Source of the DNA: a virus
IMG/VR virus record: IMGVR_UViG_3300034106_000793
Coordinates: 1-29,676 of that record
DNA: 29,676 nt
Strand: one strand, 5' to 3'
How positions within the stretch are numbered: position 1 is the stretch's first letter; the number at the start of each line of letters is the position of its first letter. Position numbers and translations under genes: made by a program. Of the stretch, positions 12,649 to 19,975 are shown one piece after another. The notes below the pieces were generated by a model, which saw only the letters and a list, made by a program, of their open reading frames with translations, was not told the DNA's origin and ran no database searches.

Positions 12649-14736
12649 CTACACCATGAAATTCAGAGGGCCGTTGACTCGTTCATAGTCCCGCAAATAC
12701 TGATATATCTCCTCACCAACCTGAGCACCATTCAACACACCCGACTGCACAATGATGTTGATTGGACTGTTACTATCACCCGCAACACCAGCACCAGTCG
12801 CAAACGGTTGAGGCGTCACCGCAGCAGGAACCGCAGGAATCAAACCCTCAGCCGGACGATTCGTCGCAATCTTCGGGAACTTCTTGGCAGCGTCAGCCAA
12901 TTCAGCCAACGCTGTGGTGTAATCCTCCAACGCCGAAGTCTGAGCCTTGATAGAAGCAGTCAACTCATCATTCGCCAAAGTCTGCTGACGTTGAGCCATC
13001 TCCACGGCCTTCTGCAACGGCAACAACTCCTCATCACCCTCACGCAACCCATCGGTCGCAATACGCAGATTCCGTCGAGCCTCAGCCAACCCGTTCGCAG
13101 TTTCAATCTGACGATCCTCAGAATCGGCAACATTGAACTTTGCCTCAGCCAAGTCAATTTCGGCACGACGAATCTCATCCGCCGTAGCCTCTGGGTCTTT
13201 GCGAATATCAGCCAGTTTCCGTTCAGCGTCACGAACCGCAATGATGGCCTCCTCATGACTGAACTTTGACCGGGCAATACCACGCTCAGCAGCAGCCACC
13301 GCACGTTGAGCCGCAGCAATGTCCTGAGCAGTACCACCCTGCTGAGCCTTCGTCAACGCATCCTGCGCCTGCTTCAACGCATCGTTCGCATCAGCCACCG
13401 ACAACTGGGCGCTACCAACTCGTTTCTGAGCTGCACCGAACGCATCCGACGCACCCTGCGCACGCTTCAATACCGAGGTGTACTCGGCAATCTTCTCTTT
13501 AGCCGTCATCACCGTCTTGGAAGCACCACCAGTCTTTTCATCAAACTGACCCGTCTTGAACGTGGTGACACCATACGAACGAGCCAACGCCTCCAAACGA
13601 TTACTCTGCGTAGCCAGAACATTGACCGTCCTTGACAGACTGGAGTTGAGGAGTAGCACCTTGCCGGTGAGATAGACGTAGGAGTTGCCTGCTGCCCGAA
13701 CTATGCCATCCGCACCAGCCGTTGCCGACTGCAACTGTTTCGTCGCCTTCTCAGCCTTGAACAACGCATTGGCTGCCAGCACCGTCACCGACACCAACGC
13801 ACTCATCGCCAACACGAATCCACCGATTCCACTGGCCGAGATAGTTGTACCGAGGACTCGAGTTGCGACCGCAGCCAAACCAGCCGCCACCGCATAACCC
13901 TTCATCGCAAGACCCAGAACCGTCATCGTCCCGGTGAAAGTAAGAACCGTTATCACGACCGCCGAGAAGATGGTGGCGTTATCCTCAATGAGTTGAGCCA
14001 ACTTGGTCAACGGACCAACCGCCGCAGAGATTGCCGGAATCAACCCGGCACCAATCGCCTCCCTCGCTTCAGAAACACTGTTCTGAAGAATCTTCATACG
14101 ACCAGCGGTCGTTTCTGCAGCAGCCGCAGCCGCACCAGAGAAGGTGCTATTCAGTTCAGCAAAGACCTGATCAAGTGACTGTCCTTCTTTGACGTTGTCA
14201 CGCAACGCCGGAACCAACGCCACCAACGACTTGAAATTATCCACATTCGCACGGGCCAACGCATTTGATACTTCAACCAGTGGCGCCCCGGTCGCAGCAG
14301 CAATGTTTTGGGCCAGAATAACTTGATTCTCAGCCTCCGCAAGATTCCCAGTCGCACGAACCAAAGACTCAATCGACGGACGAAGTTCACTATCCGTGAA
14401 CCCCGTCAACCGTGACTGAGCCTTGATGAAGTTCTCCGTCTCAGCAACAGCCTCACTCGTCGCACCAACGACGTTCTCCAACGTCTTGGCCAACTTCGCC
14501 TGCTCAGCCTCATCCTCAATCGCAGCCTTCGCTGCTCCGGAAGCAAACGCAGCAAGACCAGCAAAGGCTGCTGCCGAAGCCAGGGCAATCTTTTGGAAGT
14601 TTGGTAGAAGTTCATTGACCTTCTTGTTGGCTGCACCGAACGCATCGGTGGCGGCCTTGCCTGTCTCACCGAACGCCTTGAGCAGGTCTTTCGGGTCAGC
14701 AATCAGCTTGACAAGAAATGTGCGCTCAACGGCCAT
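12649..14736 (-). CDS. Tape measure protein
   Basis: The product is 695 residues from the ATG at 14736 (MAVERTFLVKLIADPKDLLK); a TTG lies three codons upstream. The gene is the longest in the window and follows the tail assembly region. The first 250 residues are helical with Ala-rich stretches. Residues about 255-330 carry several apolar, membrane-like segments (TIFSAVVITVLTFTGTMTVL). From about 420 to 620 there is a long charged coiled coil (AQLSVADANDALKQAQDALT). It ends in a short beta part. Tape measures set tail length at roughly 0.15 nm per residue, suggesting a tail of the order of 100 nm. The length is modest for a siphovirus. Confidence 0.88.
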   Translation of the reverse strand: MAVERTFLVKLIADPKDLLKAFGETGKAATDAFGAANKKVNELLPNFQKIALASAAAFAGLAAFASGAAKAAIEDEAEQAKLAKTLENVVGATSEAVAETENFIKAQSRLTGFTDSELRPSIESLVRATGNLAEAENQVILAQNIAAATGAPLVEVSNALARANVDNFKSLVALVPALRDNVKEGQSLDQVFAELNSTFSGAAAAAAETTAGRMKILQNSVSEAREAIGAGLIPAISAAVGPLTKLAQLIEDNATIFSAVVITVLTFTGTMTVLGLAMKGYAVAAGLAAVATRVLGTTISASGIGGFVLAMSALVSVTVLAANALFKAEKATKQLQSATAGADGIVRAAGNSYVYLTGKVLLLNSSLSRTVNVLATQSNRLEALARSYGVTTFKTGQFDEKTGGASKTVMTAKEKIAEYTSVLKRAQGASDAFGAAQKRVGSAQLSVADANDALKQAQDALTKAQQGGTAQDIAAAQRAVAAAERGIARSKFSHEEAIIAVRDAERKLADIRKDPEATADEIRRAEIDLAEAKFNVADSEDRQIETANGLAEARRNLRIATDGLREGDEELLPLQKAVEMAQRQQTLANDELTASIKAQTSALEDYTTALAELADAAKKFPKIATNRPAEGLIPAVPAAVTPQPFATGAGVAGDSNSPINIIVQSGVLNGAQVGEEIYQYLRDYERVNGPLNFMV

Positions 14737-14751
14737 GAGCGCCAATTCTAC

Positions 14752-15489
14752 TCAGTCCAAAGACAACGACTTTCTGAGATCAGCAAACTCACTACGCAAC
14801 GCCACCGCAACCTGCTGTTGAGTCATCCCAGCAAACCGACTCAAATCCTGCGGCTCATTCCACCACGCCTCATCCTGCCAGTAGTACTTCGCTTGATTGT
14901 GCGACTTCACGGTTCGAGGCATACGAGCCACATGCAAACGAGGGGGAACAAACAGTTCACCCAACCCAGCATCCAAGAACTCGCCATGCCCATACTTCCG
15001 AGACGACCAATCAAACCGTCCCACAGGATGCTGAGGCAGATAGAAGATGCGTGCAGGGTCCTTCGTGGCTGGGTCACCGACGACGTTGATGCGTTCATGC
15101 AACCGAGTCCATACCTCTGCCCAACGATGTGCAGGCACCGGGTCTTTGAGCGGAAGCACCAAGTGCCAATGCTCATCGTTCGGGCGATGCGACCAAGTCG
15201 TGTACGCAAACCATTCCAACCCATCCAGCCGTGCATAGTCGAACGACTCACCGTCCATGTCCACCACGAGACAGGTCACAGCCTCAACGTTGCGATTGCT
15301 TCGTGTGGTGCCTGATGCGTAGATGACTGGCGACCACAACGCACGCTGATCCTTGCGTTGAGTTTCCTTACGGATGCACAGACGAGACCACAACTGCACC
15401 CACGAACCAGCGAATGGCTTGGGGACGACAGACTTGACGTAGTCGAACCTGACGGCACGGACGTTGTCCAACTGAACTTCTGGGAACAT
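14752..15489 (-). CDS. Archaeo-eukaryotic primase-like (prim-pol/Rep-like) protein
   Basis: The product is 245 residues from the ATG at 15489, with AAGGAG before it. VTCLVVDMDG (71-80) holds a DxD metal pair (D77, D79). H101 follows in a TTWSHRPNDEHWHLVLPL segment, and DPATKDPARIFYLP (139-152) is the arginine-containing segment found in the N-terminal prim-pol domain of plasmid and phage replication proteins. No helicase domain follows, so it is a catalytic domain alone or a protein derived from one. The location is strange: between the gp10-like gene and the tape measure. It could be a moron, a replication protein out of place, or a primase fold reused. Confidence 0.65.
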   Translation of the reverse strand: MFPEVQLDNVRAVRFDYVKSVVPKPFAGSWVQLWSRLCIRKETQRKDQRALWSPVIYASGTTRSNRNVEAVTCLVVDMDGESFDYARLDGLEWFAYTTWSHRPNDEHWHLVLPLKDPVPAHRWAEVWTRLHERINVVGDPATKDPARIFYLPQHPVGRFDWSSRKYGHGEFLDAGLGELFVPPRLHVARMPRTVKSHNQAKYYWQDEAWWNEPQDLSRFAGMTQQQVAVALRSEFADLRKSLSLD

Positions 15490-15517
15490 GGCGGGCTCCT
15501 TACAAGTCAGCGTAGCG

Positions 15518-16057
15518 TCAGGTCGCACCCTGCGCAAGCTCTTTGAGAACCCGGTCAATGGCATCGCTGTATTCCTTAGCAATGAAGCCATTACTGTCCC
15601 GAACTGCCTGCCAGAAGAAATAGCCTTGACGGCCACGGTGACGCAAGAACTGTTGCGTCGTAGGACGACGACGACCACCGAACTCGGCACCAAAGAACAC
15701 ATCGCCCATCGTCACCTTCGTCTTGCGTTTGCGGTTGGGACGGGACGCTGAAACGAAGCCACGCTTGGAATCCAACTTGATAGTCGGGATGCGATCACGT
15801 CGAGCACGCAACCCATTCACCACAGCCTGAGCCTGAGACATCCCAGAGGAACCAGGCCGATTCGCACCATGCTTCGGCTGCCCTTGAGCGTTCACCTTCG
15901 CCTTGTCCACCACATGCTGGGCAACCTCTTGGGCTGCGATTCGCATCATCCTGTTGAAATCTTTGTCAGCCTGACCGGCGACTCGCAGAAACTCAAACAG
16001 GCCGTCAGCAGCGAACTGCACTTCACCGGCACGACCTATCGGTTTGGAAACAGCCAT
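15518..16057 (-). CDS. HK97 gp10-like tail completion / neck protein
   Basis: The product is 179 residues from the ATG at 16057. The helical start (FEFLRVAGQADKDFNRMMR then IAAQEVAQHVVDKAK), a basic middle and the end FFWQAVRDSNGFIAKEYSDA are typical of HK97 gp10-family proteins, which join tail to head. The usual place of this gene is before the tail terminator and major tail gene; here it follows the tail assembly chaperone. Two bases separate its ATG from the stop of the frameshift extension. A different tail role is possible. Confidence 0.65.
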   Translation of the reverse strand: MAVSKPIGRAGEVQFAADGLFEFLRVAGQADKDFNRMMRIAAQEVAQHVVDKAKVNAQGQPKHGANRPGSSGMSQAQAVVNGLRARRDRIPTIKLDSKRGFVSASRPNRKRKTKVTMGDVFFGAEFGGRRRPTTQQFLRHRGRQGYFFWQAVRDSNGFIAKEYSDAIDRVLKELAQGAT

Positions 16058-16058
16058 C

Positions 16059-16483
16059 TCAACGATTGTAGGGCGTGTTCGGATTCTGCTTGACTGCTTT
16101 CCAACGCAGATACGCAAACATCGTGTACAACATGCGTGGTGATTCAGCCAGCAACACTGACGGAGCTATCCCCGTTTCGACTGCCAAATAGGCAATCAAC
16201 CAGTGGGCTGACTGCTCTCCAAAGGGACAATCTTGTTGTCCTCCGCATCTCCCAGGCTGACCATGTCAACTCCTTCACGCCACACCTCGAAGGATAGGTT
16301 GTGCAGCTTGTTGCGTTTCTCGCAATGCCATGCCAACCATCCGAGGTCTCGTATCTTCATCTCTGCTTCAATCTTGGCCATTGAGCAGTTGTGTACTTCC
16401 TCAAATGCGCAGAAATCTGCGTATTGAACAACAGCCAATCGTTGTTTGCCGTCGTTTGAGTGAACGATGAGACCGAGTTTCAT
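16059..16483 (-). CDS. Tail assembly chaperone, -1 frameshift long form (gpGT-like)
   Basis: If ribosomes slip back one base on CCCTTTG (16220-16226), the first 88 residues of the short form are joined to 53 more residues, GEQSAHWLIAYLAVETGIAP and onward to NTPYNR, giving 141 residues. The extension has the Trp-, Tyr- and Leu-rich helical form seen in the T part of lambda gpGT and in other siphovirus chaperones, and has no strong start of its own. Long and short forms at a fixed ratio help the tape measure and tail tube assemble. The stop is at 16059-16061, directly before the next ATG. Confidence 0.75.
16196..16483 (-). CDS. Tail assembly chaperone, short form (gpG-like)
   Basis: The product is 95 residues, starting MKLGLIVHSNDGKQRLAVVQ. 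GGAGGTAGAAA before the ATG is among the strongest ribosome binding sites in the window. It lies between the major tail protein and the tape measure genes, in the classic chaperone place. The helical middle (RDLGWLAWHCEKRNKL) fits the family. Near the end the frame reads through C-CCT-TTG (16226-16220), a -1 slippery heptamer, and a second frame continues for 53 codons to 16059. The long form is described separately. Confidence 0.82.
   Translation of the reverse strand: MKLGLIVHSNDGKQRLAVVQYADFCAFEEVHNCSMAKIEAEMKIRDLGWLAWHCEKRNKLHNLSFEVWREGVDMVSLGDAEDNKIVPLESSQPTG
16220..16226 (-). other. Slippery heptamer CCCTTTG for -1 frameshift
   Basis: Read on the minus strand the zero-frame codons are GTC-CCT-TTG, so the heptamer fits X-XXY-YYZ exactly (CCC, TTT, G). 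After the slip the frame runs GGA-GAG-CAG and stays open for 53 codons. I did not find an obvious strong pseudoknot just downstream by eye. Confidence 0.75.
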
Positions 16484-16514
16484 TTTCTACCTCCGCAGGG
16501 TGAAGTGGTTATGT

Positions 16515-16925
16515 TTAGGCGCCGACGCTCTTGGTGATTGCACCAGAGATTGGGAAGGTGACATCGGCAGTGGCAAGTTCGCCGACTGCGCCGTTCACTG
16601 GAGTCCACTCGGTGACGAGCACCGAGAAGCTATAGGACGGGTTGGCAGATGAAGCTGCTGCGGTGCCGTTTGGCTTGATGACGCAGTTGACTGCGGTTGA
16701 GCCGACCAACGGGAAGAAGATTCCGTCGATGGCGTTGTAGTCGTTGTGGATGCTGAACGTCACCGAGTTGTCAATGAGACCCGATACTCGAGTGACTGCT
16801 GACGATCCGAAGGCGGTGGTTGCAACTTCTGCGGCAGTGGTCGACAGCGACACGCTCGCCACGTTTGCCGAGATGTCGGTTCCGTTGAACACGATGTTCG
16901 CATCTTTGAGGACCAATTTTGCCAT
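16515..16925 (-). CDS. Major tail (tube) protein
   Basis: The product is 136 residues, starting MAKLVLKDANIVFNGTDISA. It is a beta-rich protein with few charges (VASVSLSTTAAEVATTAFG, SVTFSIHNDYNAID), ending in a strand pair (LATADVTFPISGA), like small major tail proteins of siphoviruses. AGGAG precedes the ATG. It lies just before the chaperone gene, the usual place. The length is at the short end for tail tube proteins, with no extra Ig-like domain. Confidence 0.78.
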   Translation of the reverse strand: MAKLVLKDANIVFNGTDISANVASVSLSTTAAEVATTAFGSSAVTRVSGLIDNSVTFSIHNDYNAIDGIFFPLVGSTAVNCVIKPNGTAAASSANPSYSFSVLVTEWTPVNGAVGELATADVTFPISGAITKSVGA

Positions 16926-16930
16926 GACTG

Positions 16931-17101
16931 TTATTCTCCTGCCTTATCGGCCTTGGGGGATTTCTTGGAAACTTCTACCACTGGCGAAAGGATGCCAGCC
17001 GCAATCAACAACTCTACATTGTCAATGCCGCTTCCGTCCACATGTCCACCCGGCTGAACGCCAGTGACAGGGAACGGTCCGCAAACCAGATACTTTGCCA
17101 T
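16931..17101 (-). CDS. 56-residue tail-region protein
   Basis: An ATG at 17101 opens MAKYLVCGPFPVTGVQPGGH, followed by VDGSGIDNVELLIAAGILSPVVE and a lysine-rich end, stopping at TAA 16931. The centre (GG-x-V then a helix ending in an AAGIL turn) resembles the small head- and tail-region phage proteins that carry a short beta hairpin and one helix. The 97-residue frame at 20955-21248 begins in a broadly similar style. It follows the terminator gene's stop after three bases, so it is translationally coupled. The function is unknown. Confidence 0.65.
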   Translation of the reverse strand: MAKYLVCGPFPVTGVQPGGHVDGSGIDNVELLIAAGILSPVVEVSKKSPKADKAGE

Positions 17102-17104
17102 TGT

Positions 17105-17515
17105 CTAAGCGTACACCGTGACCTTGAAATCCATCGTCAGATACAACGTGTCATTGGCGTCAATGTTCGTGAAGTTCCCAGCCGAACTGACAATCAAGTC
17201 ATCACACACACCACCTAGGGTGCGGTCTGCTTCGATGGTTGCACGCAACGACTGCGCACCACTCCACGCCGTGTACTGATCCAACGCATCCTGAGCTGTG
17301 CGCTCCGACGCACGATTCACCACGATGGTGACGGTGAAGTCCATGACCACACCACCACTCGCCATACCTGTCTGATGGAATCGAATCTCATCCAGCGTCG
17401 GCCACGCAAACGGAGGGTTCACCTGATCTGGCTGATAGTCAAAAGCACGCAACCCCGGCACCGACTGGATAGCGGTTTTGAGTCCGTCTTTGACTTGGCT
17501 TGGTGTTGCTGGCAT
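17105..17515 (-). CDS. Tail terminator protein (putative)
   Basis: The product is 136 residues. It has a helix at the start (VKDGLKTAIQSVPGL), then strands (FAWPTLDEIRFHQTGMASGG, VVMDFTVTIVVNRASER), a helix (TAQDALDQYTAW) and a final strand (YLTMDFKVTVYA). This alpha-beta order is that of lambda gpU-like terminators. The place between connector and major tail protein agrees. The ATG overlaps the last base of the connector stop region (17515). Confidence 0.65.
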   Translation of the reverse strand: MPATPSQVKDGLKTAIQSVPGLRAFDYQPDQVNPPFAWPTLDEIRFHQTGMASGGVVMDFTVTIVVNRASERTAQDALDQYTAWSGAQSLRATIEADRTLGGVCDDLIVSSAGNFTNIDANDTLYLTMDFKVTVYA

Positions 17516-18150
17516 TAGGCAAACATCCGCATACGTCGGTAAGGCTCAACCAACTGAGCCATGTCAGGGTCAAGGAACCGAGATACACGAATCGCACCCA
17601 AGTCACCGAACCCAGCCACACCGAGCGGGGAGTCGTAACGCTTGAAGATACGGGAAGCCTGAATGATGCAAGCTTGGGTGATTGGCTCCGGTATCGTCGC
17701 CCAACCCCATCTGGCAGTCACCTGCACCAACGCCTGCTCACCATAGTTCGCATTCACCGTCGGGAATAGATATGCGCCAACGGCACGAATCTTGTCATAG
17801 GACCAAGTGAGACCGTCGAGGATGCCGTTCAACGGCTCCAACTGATAGTCACTTGTCGACCATGTCGTATCAAAGTTGCCGTCAGCAAACGACGAAGTCT
17901 TCAACACGAAACCTGTGGTCGTATAGAAATCGTCCACATCACACACATACTCAGTGTTCGCCTGAAACACACGAGCAGTGGCGGTAGTAGCAGCCCAGAA
18001 CTGGCGGTTGCAATAACCGTCAATCATTCGAGACGCAGCACCCGCACAGTTGTCAATCAACGAATCATCAACCGTGTCGGCTGTGCCGATACGAAGAGCC
18101 GCCTTGACCTGGGCTCGTGTCGCATACAAGTTCTCATTGGCCATACTCAT
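17515..18150 (-). CDS. Head-tail connector / adaptor protein
   Basis: The product is 211 residues. Helical start (ATRAQVKAALRIGTADTVDD, LIDNCAGAASRMIDGYCNRQF) is followed by a beta insert and a helical end (EPITQACIIQASRIFKRYDS), the layout of HK97 gp6-like and Phage_connect_1 adaptors that bind under the portal. The ATG at 18150 has AGGA upstream; another ATG lies two codons later. It restarts the structural series after the modification cassette. Confidence 0.8.
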   Translation of the reverse strand: MSMANENLYATRAQVKAALRIGTADTVDDSLIDNCAGAASRMIDGYCNRQFWAATTATARVFQANTEYVCDVDDFYTTTGFVLKTSSFADGNFDTTWSTSDYQLEPLNGILDGLTWSYDKIRAVGAYLFPTVNANYGEQALVQVTARWGWATIPEPITQACIIQASRIFKRYDSPLGVAGFGDLGAIRVSRFLDPDMAQLVEPYRRMRMFA

Positions 18151-18156
18151 CCAATC

Positions 18157-18822
18157 CTACTTGCCAACAAGCCACTGATTCCCAACAACCTCAACCTGAG
18201 CACCAACCGACCCAGCAAACTTGTAGACATCATTCCTCACAGCAGGCCAATCCAAATCATCACCCATCAACAACCCGCCCTTCACCAAAAAATCCCACGC
18301 CGTTGACAACTCCAAAAACGTCTCATCCTCCTCATGAGCCGAATCCACATACACCACATCAGGCCGATAGTTCGACACCCGCTCCAACACATTCATCCCC
18401 ACAATCCCCGTCGCAGGCAACGGAGTAATCACACCCTCAAACCCGGCATCCTTCACATTCGCCAAGAACCGTTGCCGAATCGTCGGAGCACCATTCACCA
18501 ACCCAAGAAACCGCCACTTCCCTTGACGCACCAAATCCTGCTCCCACGCCCACATATTCACATCACCCGTGAACGGATCAACACACACAATGTCCAACTC
18601 ACACCCAAGACGCTCAGCCACACGAGCCACCAACAACGCCGACCCACCCAACATCGACCCCACCTCAACCCAATACTGAGGCTTCCGCTCACCAATCACA
18701 CGCTCAACCAACGCCTCCGAAAGATGAGTATGCGGATACCCGTTATCCGACGGGCCAGCATCCGCATACACATCCTGCGAACCGAACAACACCCGGCGAA
18801 TCTCCTGACCGATCAGCCCCAT
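18157..18822 (-). CDS. Class I SAM-dependent methyltransferase
   Basis: The product is 221 residues. WVEVGSMLGGSALLVARV (51-68) is the glycine-rich SAM loop, IVCVDPFTGD (78-87) holds the acidic end of the second strand, and DVVYVDSAHEEDE (155-167) with LVKGGLLMGDD (179-189) completes a Methyltransf_24/cephalosporin-hydroxylase-type domain. Enzymes of this type act on sugars or small molecules. Linked by a 10-base overlap to the GT-like gene, it probably methylates a glycan built by the neighbours. There is no DNA methylase motif. Confidence 0.82.
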   Translation of the reverse strand: MGLIGQEIRRVLFGSQDVYADAGPSDNGYPHTHLSEALVERVIGERKPQYWVEVGSMLGGSALLVARVAERLGCELDIVCVDPFTGDVNMWAWEQDLVRQGKWRFLGLVNGAPTIRQRFLANVKDAGFEGVITPLPATGIVGMNVLERVSNYRPDVVYVDSAHEEDETFLELSTAWDFLVKGGLLMGDDLDWPAVRNDVYKFAGSVGAQVEVVGNQWLVGK

Positions 18823-19334
18823 GTTCCCTTGAACTTTCTCAAATAGTCATTCTCCAACACCATGTTCCGACGCCCATGATGCTCCACAAACCCCACATTC
18901 CGAGAATCCCGAAACTCAGGAAACACCACCGGCACCACACCAGCCGCAGCCGCATAGCCCCGAGTCCACTCCACCTCAGCCCGAATCGAATCCCGTTGCG
19001 TCACCGGCGAATACAACTCCACCCGCCCCAAATGCTCCCTCGTATAAATCCCCATAAACATCCCAAAAATGCCAGGGTCATCAGTCACCGACACCGAACC
19101 CTCATGCTCAAACATTCGGTCAAAGAACGCCTGGTCTTTCACCACCACCGAATCATGCAGAAACAGAAACCGATCCAGTTGAGTGTTCTCATACAGCCAC
19201 TTGATTTTCCCCAACTCCCACGTCCCACCCTGACGCAACACCAACACCTCACGCTCAATGCTCGCCAAACATTCAGCCAACCAAGCTTCACGCCCAGGAG
19301 TCGTGGCCACCACCACCGTCTCTTTCAATCCCAC
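18813..19334 (-). CDS. Glycosyltransferase-like protein
   Basis: The product is 173 residues from a GTG at 19334, chosen because GGAG lies six bases upstream. It starts like GT-A enzymes (KETVVVATTPGREAWLAECL). FLFLHDSVVVKD (57-68) is in the place of the donor-binding DxD strand, with HDS instead. FMGIYTREHLG and VEWTRGYAAAAG follow. The length is short for a complete GT2, so acceptor parts may be reduced. It overlaps the GT2 gene by 10 bases and the methyltransferase gene by 10. Membership in the GT-A fold is likely; activity is not certain. Confidence 0.6.
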   Translation of the reverse strand: MGLKETVVVATTPGREAWLAECLASIEREVLVLRQGGTWELGKIKWLYENTQLDRFLFLHDSVVVKDQAFFDRMFEHEGSVSVTDDPGIFGMFMGIYTREHLGRVELYSPVTQRDSIRAEVEWTRGYAAAAGVVPVVFPEFRDSRNVGFVEHHGRRNMVLENDYLRKFKGTWG

Positions 19335-19975
19335 CCCAACTCCAATCGTCGATTCAAGTCCCAATCCAACGGAACATCCTGCACCATACGCTCCTCAAAC
19401 AACCGACGATTCGCATCAAACGTCGCCTGATTCTTCTGCTGAAACTGAGCACTCGACTGCAACGTGCTGGAGTTCCGATGATAAATCGCAGCCGACGAAC
19501 GCACAATCTCTACACCCTTACGTTGCGCCCGAATCTCATAGTCATTGTCCTCAAAGTACGCCGGATGAAACCCCTCATGAAACAAGCCAACTTTCTGCAC
19601 CACACCAGCACCCAACCAGAAACACGACCACGGCGGCTTCCCACCCAACACCAAATTGTTCGTCGACGCCAACCGAAACATATCCTCAACACCGTTCGCA
19701 CCAAACGCCACATCATGATTCACAATCAACCAACCCGACGCCTTGCACGTCGCCTTGATCCCAAGATTCCACGACGCAGCCACACCCAAATTCGTTGGCA
19801 TCCGATAATGAAATATGCGTTGCGCCTTATCAGTGAACGGCACCCACTTCGGATGATTCCCATTGTCAATCACCACCAGGTCACAAATACGGCCATCAAA
19901 CGAAGCCAACATCGAATCCACTCGATGATGCTCCGTAAGCACCGGGACGACTACGACTGGGACAAGCGGCACCAC
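19325..19975 (-). CDS. GT2-family glycosyltransferase
   Basis: The product is 216 residues from GTG 19975, with AAGGAG eight bases upstream. DLVVIDNGN (32-40) holds the nucleotide-binding Asp. NLGVAASWNLGI (62-73) is the classic GN-G-A/G-x-N-x-G segment. WLIVNHDVAF (82-91) is the DxD equivalent, and YFEDNDYEIRAQRKG (140-154) carries the catalytic acidic pair E142/D143. This is a rhamnosyltransferase-like layout. It overlaps the GT4 gene by 25 bases. It would add a sugar to a glycan or to a virion protein. Confidence 0.85.
   Translation of the reverse strand: MVPLVPVVVVPVLTEHHRVDSMLASFDGRICDLVVIDNGNHPKWVPFTDKAQRIFHYRMPTNLGVAASWNLGIKATCKASGWLIVNHDVAFGANGVEDMFRLASTNNLVLGGKPPWSCFWLGAGVVQKVGLFHEGFHPAYFEDNDYEIRAQRKGVEIVRSSAAIYHRNSSTLQSSAQFQQKNQATFDANRRLFEERMVQDVPLDWDLNRRLELGWD

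Noticed and set aside
12583-13269. A 228-codon plus-strand frame
   Set aside because: It is opposite the end of the tape measure coiled coil and shows only shadow composition.
14752-16057. Diversity-generating retroelement or reverse transcriptase near the adhesins
   Set aside because: I looked for a reverse transcriptase and template/variable repeats; none is present. The DxD protein fits a prim-pol domain, and the adhesin duplication is a coding module rather than a template repeat.
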